Both the position numbers and the translations under genes were made by a program. Source: Phyllostachys edulis (taxonomy: Eukaryota; Streptophyta; Magnoliopsida; Poales; Poaceae). From it: a DNA stretch of 64,000 nt. Below are positions 31,124 to 41,862 of the stretch, in pieces. The stretch spans positions 69,831,482 to 69,895,481 of the forward strand of contig CM070562.1 in assembly GCA_036346405.1 (NCBI GenBank). Reading direction: 5' to 3'. The notes beneath the pieces are model-generated. The model was not told where the DNA came from, ran no database searches, and worked only from the letters and a program-made list of their open reading frames with translations. How positions within the stretch are numbered: the first letter of the stretch is position 1; each line of letters opens with the position of its first letter.

Positions 31124-34100
31124 AATGGCAACCAATAGCGTTTTTTCTGAATTGCTTAGATCTTGCAAATTGGATGGCTCAAATTTCACGGTTTGGAAAA
31201 GAAAAATCATGTTTTTTACTTTCTGCTGAAAACATTGATTATGTAATAGACAAAAAATGAACCGGAAGAGCCATAAAAAAATGCCACCATTGAGAAAAAA
31301 GAGAATTATGCAGAAGAATATGAAAATTGGACAAAAGATAATAAAAGGGTTAATTCCTTATTTGCTATTGGAAGTTGGCGAGCTCCCCAAAATACCATCG
31401 AAAAATTGCTCATCCCTTTTTTGCCACTCGTTCTCAACTTGAATCCCTTTTTTCCACTCCAGTCAGTTGACCATGGATTTGACCATTGACTTGGATGCGA
31501 AAAGACGATTTTGCCCCTAAGTATGCTGAGATCTTTAGGGAATTGTTTGACATAGTAATATAGTTCCAAAAATTATGAAATTTTTAGGAAAAGTTTCTGA
31601 CATAGTGTAGATTATTTTGTAATTTTTATAGGGTTTTATTTGCAATAATTTTTATAGGGTTTTATTTGCAACATGTTTTTCTCTAAAAATCTTTAAATTT
31701 TCGGTTGTAACTTGAAAGATTTTTAGAGAAAAACATGTTGCAAATAAAACCCTATAAAAATTAAAAAATAATCTACACTATGTTTGAAATGTCCCCTAAA
31801 AATTTCATAATTTTTGGAACTATATTACTATGTCAAACAATCCCTAAAGATCTCAGCATACTTAGGGGCAAAATCGTCTTTTCGTGTCCAAGTCAACGGC
31901 CAAATCCACAGTCAACTAACCGAAGTGGCAAAAAAGGGATTAAAGTTGAGAACGAGTGGCAAAAAAGGGATGAGCAATTTTTCAATGGCATTTTAGAGAG
32001 CTCGCCAACTTTCAATGGCAAATAAGGAATTAACCCATAATAAAAAGGGCACGTATTTTTATGTTAGGATCAATGAATGATTCTTTAGCTGCTGAGTATG
32101 AAGGTGAACGGAATGCGCGGAAAATAATGCGTAATATGGAACAAGATTTTGGTGAAGTATCTCTTATTAAAGTGCTTAATCTTGTTAATCGTTTTCTCTC
32201 CACCAAGATGTATGATGGTACTTCAATTAATGAGTATCTCAATAAACTCTATATTTTAGGAGAGGAATTAAAAAAATACTGGCTATCCTTTTTCTGAAGA
32301 AGTGCAGGTTATGGTTGTTCTGAACTTTTTGCCAAATTCATGGGAACAATTTAATATATCTTGCTGTCATTCTGAAAGGATACTCAATATGCGCACTCTG
32401 GGGCATCATTTGCTTATGGAAGAAGATAGAAAACTCTCTTAGGGAAAAGAAAGAAATACTCATAATTCTGAGTTACACCTTGGAGAGGGAAAATGTACCA
32501 ATAAAAGGAATTGGCAAAAGAGGAAGCCTAATGGTGATTTGAGAGAAAAGCTTAACAAGAAACGCGATCGGGATGATCGTGGAAATTATAACTCAGTTAA
32601 GAGGAATGATAAGTACAAAAATTTCAAGTGTCACAACTGTGGTCAGTATGGGCATTTCAGAGCTAATTGCAAGAAAAAGAAGAACTAGAATGAGCAAAAG
32701 AATCAAAGCAAGCAACCAGTTGAGCGTAAAGGTGATTCATCGCCTAACGGTATGTCTAATATTTTTGTATGCATTGAATCTTTATTTACTACTACTTTTC
32801 CAAATAGTTGGGTTGTTGATTCTGGTGCTATATCTCATATTACTAAAGATAATAGAGTTTTTACTTCTATGAGAACAATTCTAAGGGGAAATAGATATAT
32901 CTTTTTGAGCACTGATGCCAAAACTGATGTACTTAGAATTGGAAATTATGTCCTGGAACTCCCCAATGGAGGAAAGTTATTTTTACATGATACTTTATAT
33001 TCACCTAGCATGAGAAGAAATTTAATCTATGTTACTCAATTAGAATCTATTGGTTATGATATACTGTTTGGAAAAGGAAGAGTTAAAATATTGCTCAATG
33101 GGAAATTAGTGCATATTGGAACTCGTCATAAAGGTCTTTATTTTCTTGATGAGATATCAAATGATGACAATATTGATTACTTGATTGGTGAAAATAACTC
33201 TATAGTGAGGAATACTAATGATAGGAGCACATGCTCAAAATCTTATTTATGACATTTACGACTTGGTCATATATCTAAAAACAGAATTAAGAGGCTAATT
33301 AATTCTAGAATTCTGCATTTTAAGTGGGAGGATTTTGGTATTTGTGAGGCATGTATAATGGGTAAGATGACCCGTGCGCCTTTTTCAAAGGCGGAAAGAT
33401 CAAATGAGCCTCTTGCCATTATTCATTTTGATATTTGTGGTGAGATATCTACTCCCACTAGAGAACAAAAGATTTATTTTATCAGATTCATTGACGATTA
33501 TTCAAGATTTGGCTATGTGTATCTTCTTAAACATAAGTCGGAAGGATTTGATGTATTCAAGTCATTTAAAACTGAAGTGGAAAATCAATTGAATAGAAAG
33601 ATCAAAGTTTTAAGCATTGATCGTGGAGGAGAATATACTTCAGGAATATTAAATGATTTTTATAAAGAGTATGGAATTATTCATCATTATACTATACCTT
33701 ACACTTCGCAATAAAATGGTGTGGCTGAGTGGAGGAATAGAACACTTATGGATATGGTTAGATCTATGATGGCTTATTCAAATCTTCCTTTATCCTTTTG
33801 GGGTGAAGCTTTGCATACTGCTGTTTATTTATTAAATCATTCGTCATCTAAAGCTGTAAGTCTGTAACAGTCACTCCTTATGAGTTGTGGACTGGAAGAA
33901 AACCCCCACTTCGCCACTTAGCTGTTTGGGGGTTATAATGCACAAATTAGAGTGTCAAATCAAAACCGTACAAAATTACAACCTAAAAGCAGGCCATGAA
34001 TTTTTATTGGTTATTCTTTGGAATCAAAAGGGTACATGTTCTATGACCAGGAAAAGGCTAAAGTGGTGGAAAGCACACACCTCACCGTGCTAAGCGGACG

Positions 34101-35891
34101 AGGGTGGAATTATTGGCAACTCCACCTGAAATACAGATGGATACATCTGGTATTGATTCTCACACTGAAAGAGGTTCAGCTCCTGAAGAAAATGCAAACC
34201 AAACTCCTAATACTAACATGCTTAGGAGAAGTGGGAGGAATTTTATTACACCCCAATATCTAGATGATTATTATTTGTTCTTGTGGGAAGATCACTCTAA
34301 AATTTCAGATTTAGAGGAAGAACCAAAGACTTATAAAGAAGCAATAAGCTGCTCTCAATCAAAACTATGGGTGGAAGCAATGCGGGAAGAATTAAACTCG
34401 ATGAAAAGGAATAAAATTTAGGAACTTGTTGATCTACCAAACAACTGTAAACCCATAGGTTGTAAATGGATTTTTAAAAGGAAATTGAATGCAGCGGGTT
34501 TAGTGGAAAAATATAAGGCTAGGCTTATTGCTAAAGGCTTTACACAAAGGGAAAGTATTGACTTTGTGGAAACTTTTTCTCCTGTTACAAAGTTTACTTT
34601 AATTCGTATTATTAGTGCTTTGACGGCTTATTATGATCTTGAACTTCACCAAATGGATGTTAAAACTGCTTTTCTTAATGGTCTTTTGGAGGAGAAAATA
34701 TATATGATACAGCCAGAAGGTTTCGAACAGAAAGGAAATGAAAGTAAGGTTTGCAAGTCGAATAGATCAATTTATGGTCTTAAACAAGCTTCACGTCAAT
34801 GGTATATTCTTTTTGATAATGCTATCACGTCATATGGTTTTTCAATGATGGAAGGTGATCATTGTATATATACAAAAGTTATGGGTAATTGTTTTGGCTT
34901 ACCGTCTTTATATGTTGATGATATTCTCATTACTTCTAATGATAAAAATACATTGATGGAAGTGAAAGCTTGGTTATCTTCTAAATTTGATATAAAAGAT
35001 ATGAAAGAAGCTTCCTATGTTTTAGGAGTTGAAATACATAGAGATTGGAATAAAATGATTCTTGGGTTGTCTCAAAAGGCATACCTTCGAAGTGTTTTAA
35101 AACGATTTTCTATGGAAAACAGCAAACCTGTTAATGTACCTATTGTAAAGGGAACTAAACTCAGTGAGGAATTATGTCCAAAAACTCCTAAGGAAAAAGC
35201 TAGAATGAATGGTATTCCTTATTCTTCAGCTTTGGGATGTCTTATGTATGCTATGTTACTTACACGACCTGACCTTAGCCATGCCATTGGAATTCTTAGT
35301 AGATATCAAAAGAATCCCGAGGAAGAGCATTGGAAACAAATCAAATATGTATTGCGTTATATCAAAGGAACTATGGATTATTCATTATGTTTTAATGGTC
35401 ATAATCTTCAGCTGCAGGGTTATACTGATGCTGATTGGCAATGGAATCCAGATGATCAAAAATCAACTTCTAGTTATCTATTTACTTTGGCAGGAGGTGC
35501 TATTTCCTGGTGCAACAGAAAACATGATTAAGTTGCTCTTTCCTCTATGGAAGCTGAATACATTGCTGCATCTAAAGCAGCAAAGGAAAGTGTATGGCTG
35601 AGGGAATTTCTTGCATCGCTTACGGTCGTGGAAAGTGCATCACAACTTGTCACTATTTTCTATAATAATCAGGCAACGATCAAGGTCTCAAAGGATCCTA
35701 AATTTCATAGTAAAAGTAAACACATTGAAAGAAGGTATCACTATATTCGTGATATAATAAATAGACTCAAATATATTCCTTTGGTTTATTTTCCTAGCAT
35801 TGATATGGTTGCCGATCCACTGACTAAGCCAGTTAGTCAGGAATTATTTTCTAAGCATGTTAAAGACATGAAACTTCACTTTATTGATTGA
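31124..35891 (+). pseudogene. Copia gag-pol (element in the UBA2-like gene)
   Basis: gag starts near 31124 (MATNSVFSELLRSCKLDGSN) and resumes at 32046 after a MULE insertion. The zinc knuckle CHNCGQYGHFRANC at about 32630-32672 is intact. Protease has VVDSGAISH at about 32812. Integrase: HLRLGH zinc region (33255 on), core with DICG and DDYSRF, then DRGGEYTS, and the Glu block VAEWRNR at about 33720. RT at 34440-35330 with YVDDILI. RNase H at 35420-35840 (TDADW, MEAEYIAAS, KHIERRYHYI). Nearly complete but stopped at 33250 (TGA at a Trp position), 33712 (TAA, Gln), 34419 (TAG, Trp) and 35529, with frameshifts near 33860-34100. Dead but comparatively well preserved. Confidence 0.88.
31347..32036. 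mobile_element. Mutator-like hairpin element (long-TIR MULE MITE)
   Basis: 690 bp. Starts GGGTTAATTCCTTATTTGC and ends GCAAATAAGGAATTAACCC. A perfect 9-bp TSD, ATAATAAAA, flanks it at 31338-31346 and 32037-32045. The arms (about 31347-31680 and 31700-32036) are near-complete inverted copies, so the element is almost one palindrome. The left arm has a small duplication of ATTTTTATAGGGTTTTATTTGCAA. No ORF. The 9-bp TSD and long TIRs assign it to the Mutator superfamily. It interrupts the copia gag at a clean point. Confidence 0.92.
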
Positions 35892-35914
35892 AATGTTTTC
35901 AACCAAGTGGGAGA

Positions 35915-36520
35915 TGTTGGGTTTTTTAAGTGGCTTTCAACATTTATTGTGGTTATTATCTACTTTAACTCAATGTGGAATATTGATATATGTGATAGGG
36001 AATTATTTGATGCAGAATCTAACTCGAGGAATTAATACTCGAGGTGTTGAGGATGGCTGTGCTGGAATAGGTAGACATATTTATTGAGATCGAGTCTACT
36101 GGAATTTAATATGCATGCGTATAATTAATCCGGATACAGCATAGGGCGGAATAGTTGGGTTTGTTTTGCAGGATCGGCTCTGTAGGTTGTTGACCCGCAT
36201 GTTCAGATTGGAATTGATCTCGTAAACAATCTGATCATGGCACATGACTCACACATGTGTGCTAGGGACTAATATATTTTAGACTCATTAAACTGGCATG
36301 TCTGATCGTAGTTGGTAACATGGTTCAGGAGTCTCACGGTGTACCGGAAACAGGTGAGTCAATTATAACACCTAGAAGTGGAGTCTTTAAATAGGTCCCT
36401 ACCCTCTAGCCACATAATTTAATTGTGAGCGGCACCACGAAAAAGGCAGAGGAATAGAGGGTAGACCAAAAAGCCTCCACAAAACTAATCTAGGGTTTGG
36501 CCAAAAAAAAAAAAACCTTG
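35915..36520 (+). repeat. 3' LTR of the copia in the UBA2-like gene
   Basis: Starts TGTTGGGTTTTTTAAGTGG after the purine tract. It runs parallel to the 5' LTR to a poly-A-like tract (36502-36515) just before host sequence resumes. Confidence 0.82.
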
Positions 36521-36864
36521 GCTGCTGCCATGCCGTCACCGATCAGCGCCATTATCGCTGCTTGCATGATTCGACTTTGTCACCTCTTCTGCGGCTCAGG
36601 TGTGCCGTCGCCGCCGACGCCTCCAAGCGCGTTGGCGGCCGCCCCGTCTCCTGCCTGGTCTCCTTGGTCGGCCCCTCACCCGACCGCGTCGACCGCAAGC
36701 TCTTTGTGGACAAACGTGCTCGCGCACGCCGCTCACGACGAACTGAGGGGGTTCTTCTCCTGGTTCGGTGAGATCGAGGAGAGGCCCTTCGACGCCGACC
36801 GCGCCACTAGCCGGCTCCGCCGGTACGCCATCTTCTTCTACAAGTTGCCCGAGGAGCCCAAGAA
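36521..36864 (+). pseudogene. UBA2-like RNA-binding protein, RRM continuation
   Basis: Continues the host gene after the copia. One frame has CHAVTDQRHYRC, then DASKRVGGRPVSC and DRKLFVD (RNP2 of RRM2). A frameshift near 36730 leads to AHDELRGFFSWFGEIEERPFDADRATSRL and YAIFFYKLPEEPK. RNP1 of RRM1, expected near 36580, is scrambled. The sequence stops at 36864, where a second copia LTR begins. No continuation was found elsewhere in the window. Confidence 0.8.
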
Positions 36865-37241
36865 TGTTAGAAATCTGCTCTCAGTTCCTTTGAAATTTGT
36901 GTCGGGTGATGAACAGTTAATTGAACTTCTTCAGAAAATGTTCAGAGAACAAATAGAGGAACATACACTTGTTTTGTGCCGCGCAACAACCAGCAGCTTT
37001 TCTGTTTTTGTTCCTTTTATTCATACTGAATACATGGGAGTTAGTTACATGTAGTTGAGGACCCGAATCTAACTTTGAATCAATCATGATCTGAAGGACC
37101 CGTTCTATCAGGAAACATGCAGCTGTAAAACAAAGAGCATGCAACTAAGAAAACTGAGAACGTGCAACTAGAAAAACCTGAGAACGTGCAACTAGAAACA
37201 ACAAGTAAACATGCACGTGGTGTAGGGAGATTACTCTAACA
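36865..37241 (-). repeat. 3' LTR of the minus-strand truncated copia
   Basis: 377 bp bounded by TGTTAGAAATC and ACTCTAACA (inverted termini TGTTAGA / TCTAACA). Inward it is adjacent to a degraded purine tract (minus strand TTAGGGAGTG). It contains repeats of GAACGTGCAACTAGAAA at 37158-37200. An open frame crossing 36864 into it is an artefact of the insertion. Confidence 0.82.
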
Positions 37242-39320
37242 TACACTCCCTAATTTCCTAGCACCTCAAACATCCCGAGCTTGTTACGCATCTCCAGAAA
37301 ATGAACCCGCCCGAGTGACTTTCAGAGCTGATTTTCAGAGCTAGCAAAATCTACCTCAACCTTCCCTTCATCAATACATTGCCTGATGAAATGGTAGCGT
37401 GTATCGATGTGTTTGCTCCGGTCATGTAGCACTGGATTCTTGGACAGTGAGATTGCAGATCTATTGTCCACTTGAAGCCTGATCTTGCTTGGCTCTGTCT
37501 TCATCATGTCAGCGAGTAACTGGCTCAACCAAACTCCTTGGCATGCCGCTGTGGTTGCTGCAATATACTCGGCTTCACAAGATGAAAGGGCAACCACCTT
37601 TTGCTTTTGGGACTGCCAGCTGATTGGATCTCCATTCAACATAAACATCACTCCCGTAGTACTTTTCCTGTCATCTATATCTCCCGCCATGTCGCTATCA
37701 CTGAAACCAACTAATTTCAACTCCTTCTCGTTGCTTCTTTTTTAGCGACAACCAAGACTAATGGTTCCCTTTATATAGCGGAGTATGTGCTTGAGTGCTG
37801 TCATGTGTTCAGCAGTGGAAGTCTCCATAAATCGACTAACATAACTCACATAGTAGGTTATGTCAGGTGTTGTGTGAACTAGATATCTAAGGCTTCCAAC
37901 CAGGCTTCTGTATAGTGTGGCATCAACCAGCAAGCCCTCACTTTTCTTACTGTGCTTGAGACTTACATCTATAGGCACCTGACTTGGATTGCACTCCCTC
38001 ATGCCAACCTTTTCCAATATCTTCAATGCATATGCAGATTGACCAATTGTGATGCCCTCCATGGATTGATGTACTTCCAAACCCAAGTAATAGCTTAACA
38101 GCCCAAGATCACTCATTTCAAACAACTTTTTCATCTCCTCCTTGAACTTCTGTATTTCTTGCGGTACTGAGCCCACGATGATTAAGTCATCAACATAAAC
38201 ACCCACAAGCAAATAAGAGAAGTTTGTACCTCTCCTGTACAAAGTATGTTCAGAAGGACACTTCACAAAGCCGAGTGAATTGAGGCTCTTGTCCAGCTTT
38301 GCATTCCATGCTCGCAGGGCTTGCCGAAGTCCATACAAAGCCTTGTTAAGCTGCATCACCTTATGAACGTTGTTCTTGTCCCCGAAACCTGGCGGCTAAT
38401 GTACATAGACCTCCTCTTGCAGCTCTTCATTCAAGAATGCTGACTTGACGTCCATATGATGCACTTCGTGCCCTTGTGCTGTAGCTAGAGCAATCAACAC
38501 TCGCACTGTCTCCATTCTAGCCACTGGTGCAAACACTTCCTCAAAATCGACACCATGCTGTTGTACATATCATTTGGCAACCAACCTAGCTTTGTACTTC
38601 ACAATCTTGCCTTGAGCATCCTTCTTGACTCTGAAAACCCACTTCAGGCCAATCGGCTTATGACCTGAAGGCAAGTCCACTACACACCAGGTGTCATTTG
38701 CTTCTATGGACTTAATCTCATCTAGCATAGCTTGCTTCCAGCATTCATGTTTCTCAGCCTCTGAAAAAGATTTAGGTTCTTCAGCTGCTAGAAGACACAG
38801 CTCACTAAAAGACTTGGCCAGATCCTCCACAGCAGTGTTGTCATAGAGATTTGCTACAGTTTGATGCCGACAAGGCCCATCAGACGCAACAGATGATTTT
38901 GCACTCGGAGGAGAGGCGAACTCAACGCCAGCTGGTTTTGGTGCAGGCGCTGTAGAAGAGGTTGTCACCTCAGACACCGGTGTCAGCGCCTCATTGGTGG
39001 GCTCATTACTCGGTGTTGCCATCTCCATTGCATTTTGACTCCCTTTCACACCAGCATCACCAGGGCCTGAAGTGGAGTATGAGATGTACTAAACATTGAA
39101 ACTGTCAATAGAACTTGTCAATGCATCGTCTTCCTTCGTAGTGTCCCAGTTCCACTTCGCTTCTTCATTGAACACCACATCGCGTGTCACATGGACCTTT
39201 CCACCGATAGGATCAAACATGCGATAGGCTTTACTCCCAGGTTCATAACCAATGAGAACCATAGATGTACTCCTATCATCCAAGTTGTTCTGGTAGGGCC
39301 ACACGACTTTCACAAAGTTG
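37242..39320 (-). pseudogene. Copia pol fragment (RT-RNase H)
   Basis: Read downward: a post-integrase segment (SMVLIGYEPGSKAYR) at 39313-39089; a variable linker at 39049-38700; the start of RT (WVFRVKKDAQGKIVKYKAR) at about 38640-38570; the RT core at 38530-37742, with a stop near 38396 and YVDDLII at about 38195; RNase H at 37720-37322 (DSDMAGD, EAEYIAAT, KHIDTRYHF). The conserved ADILTK block after ENQL is missing. The strand is opposite to both neighbouring copia elements. Confidence 0.87.
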
Positions 39321-39439
39321 ATTTCACTTAATTTGGAGTTAAGATGAAATACTTATGAATTTTTGAAGTTTTAAACCATTGTCAGTACAAAAGTAATTCA
39401 TTTCAGGATTTTTGAATGTATTAATACATTTTATACCCA

Positions 39440-41842
39440 GTTAGATCTAGCATTAGTCTCTTACCGATGACTATAGTAGATATGGATATATCTACTTAAT
39501 GAGGCACAAGTCGGAATCCTTTGAAAAGTTCAAGGAGTTCCAGAATGAGGTATATAATCAACTTGGCAATACAATCAAATCTTTACGATCTGATCGTGGA
39601 GATGAGTTTTTGAGCCATGAGTTTGGCAATCATTTGAAACAATGTGGAATTATTCCACAGCTTACACCACCGGGCACTCCACAATGGAATGGGGTGTCCG
39701 GGCGGCGTAATAGGACCTTGTTGGACATGGTTCGATCAATGATGAGTTAATCAGATCTGCCATTGTATTTTTAGGGTTACGCTCTAGAAACTGCCGCTTT
39801 TATTTTAAATAAGGCACCATCTAAATCAGTAGATAAGACACCATATGAGATGTGGACTGGGAAGAGTCCTAGTTTGTCTTTTCTAAGGATTTGGGAATGT
39901 GATGTCTATGTTAAACGTTTGACGTCTGATAAACTCACACCCAAGTCAGATAAATGCTTCTTTATAGGATATCCTAAGGAAACCAAAGGATATTATTTCT
40001 ACAACCGGGAAGAAGGCAAAGTTTTTGTTGCCCGAAATGGTGTCTTTTTGGAGAAAGAGTTTCTTTTAAAAGGAGTCAGTGGGAGAAAGGTGCAACTCGA
40101 AGAAATTCAGGAAACATCTGAAAGTGTTTCAACTCCTACTGAACCTCTATTAGATGAACAAAATGTTGTTGAATCTGTAGATGAGGCACCAGCCCCACGT
40201 AGATCTAAAAGGCCACGTCAATTGCCTACAAGGTATGGGCATGACATATTATTATTGAATAATGATGAGCCTAAGACTTATAAGGAAGCGATGATGGACC
40301 CAGACTCTGAGAAATGGCTTGGAGCCATGAAATCCGAGATAGACTCCATGAGAGAAAATCAGGTTTGGAACCTGGTCGATCCACTTGATGGTGTTAAAAC
40401 CATTGAGTGCAAATGGATCTATAAGAAAAAGATTGATATGGATGGAAATATTCACATTCATAAGGCACGACTAGTCACAAAAGGGTTTCAACAAGTTCAA
40501 GGAATTGACTACGATGAGACTTTCTCACCGGTAGCGATGCTTAAATCTATTCGGATCATTCTAGCTGATGCTGCATATTTCGTCTATGAGATATGGCAAA
40601 TGAATGTCAAAACGGCTTTCCTTAATGGAAACCTAGACAAGGATGTGTACATGACACAACCTGAAGGTTTTGTCAATCAAAAGAATGCTAGTAAAGTATG
40701 CAAACTTCAAAAGTCCATTTATAGGTTGAAGCAAGCATCTTGGAGTTGGAATATACATTTTGATGAGGAGATCAAAAGGTTTGGTTTCGTCAAGAATAAA
40801 GAAGAACCTTGTGTTTACACGAAGGTTAGTGGGAGCGCGCTTGTTATTCTGATCTTGTATGTAGATGACATACTACTGGTCGGAAATGACATCCCTATGC
40901 TAGAATCCATTAAGTCATCATTGAAAAATAGTTTTTCCATGAAGGACCTAGGAGAGGCAGCATATATCTTGGGAATAAGGATCTATAGAGATAGATCTAA
41001 GAGGCTAATTGGATTAAGCTAGGATATGTACATAGACAAAGTGTTGAATCGGTGCAACATACAAGATTCCAAGAGAGGATTCTTGCCCATGGCACATGGC
41101 ATTAATCTTAGCAAGAATCAGTGTCCTACGACCACTGATGAGCGAAACAAAATGAGTGATATTCCATATGCTTCGGCCATTGGATCTATTATGTACGCCA
41201 TGATATGTACACGACCAGATGTATCATATGCTCTAAGTGTTACGAGTAGATACCAAGCTGATCCCGGTGAAGGTCACTAGATAGCTGTGAAAAACATCCT
41301 TAAGTACTTAAGAAGGACTAAGGATACATTTCTAGTTTATGGCGGTGATGAAGAGCTCGTTGTAAATGGTTACACTGATGCAAGCTTTCAAACCGACAAA
41401 GATGATTATCGTTTGCAATCTGGTTTTGTATTCATATTGAATGGAGGAGCAGTGAGCTAGAAAAGTTCCAAGCAAGAGACGGTTGCTGATTCCACGACGG
41501 AGGCTGAGTACATTGCGGCTTTTGAAGCTGCGAAAGAACGTGTTTGGATAAGAAATTTCATTGCTGAGTTTGGATGTGGTTCCGAGTGCCTCGAGCCCAA
41601 TGGATCTCTATTGTGACAACAATGGAGCCATTACGTAGGCTAAGGAGCCTAGATCCCATCAGAAGTCCAAGTATATACTCAAGCGCTATCATCTTATTTG
41701 CGAATTGGTGGATAGAGGAGATGTTAAGATATGCAAAGCTCATACGGATTTGAATGTTGTTGATCCGTTAACAAAGCCTCTCACACAGCCAAAGCATGAG
41801 GCACATACAAGAGCTATCGGTATTAGATACCTAAATGATTGA
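39440..41842 (+). pseudogene. Angela/BARE-like pol (integrase to RNase H)
   Basis: Integrase core end: SDRGDEF, then the QWNGVSGRRNR Glu-helix region, in which the family's VxERRNR Glu is replaced by Gly. RT spans 40330-41280 with YVDDILLVGND at about 40858; RNase H spans 41280-41842 (TEAEYIAA at about 41500). Stops: 39747 (TAA), 39772 (TAG at a Trp position), 41020 (TAG, Gln), 41278 (TAG, Trp) and 41458 (TAG, Trp), plus further breaks after 41610. Inactive. Confidence 0.87.
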
Positions 41843-41862
41843 CTCTAGTGCAAGTGGGAGAC

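Larger units (their letters stand above)
29910..36520 (+). mobile_element. Ty1/copia retrotransposon inside the UBA2-like gene
   Basis: 5' LTR about 29910-30510, 3' LTR 35915 to about 36520. The primer site directly after the 5' LTR reads ATGGTATTAGAGCC (initiator Met tRNA). The polypurine tract AAGTGGGAGA precedes the 3' LTR. By eye the first 245 aligned LTR bases differ at roughly 9%, so the insertion is old. The exact 5' LTR start and TSD are blurred. Host sequence is GCGCTGGCTGCCACC on the left and GGCTGCTGCCATGCC on the right. The gag is further split by a Mutator-like element. Confidence 0.88.
36865..39320 (-). mobile_element. 5'-truncated Ty1/copia, minus strand
   Basis: The 3' LTR is 36865-37241; pol runs up to 39320, where the element stops within the region after integrase. 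It entered the UBA2-like gene from the right with target AAGAA (36860-36864). The upstream end is missing and is replaced by a plus-strand copia, so the other TSD cannot be checked. Confidence 0.83.

Noticed and set aside
36497..37054. 185-codon ORF as one gene
   Set aside because: A chimera: poly-A end of a copia LTR, host RRM2 remnant, then the LTR of a second copia starting at 36865.
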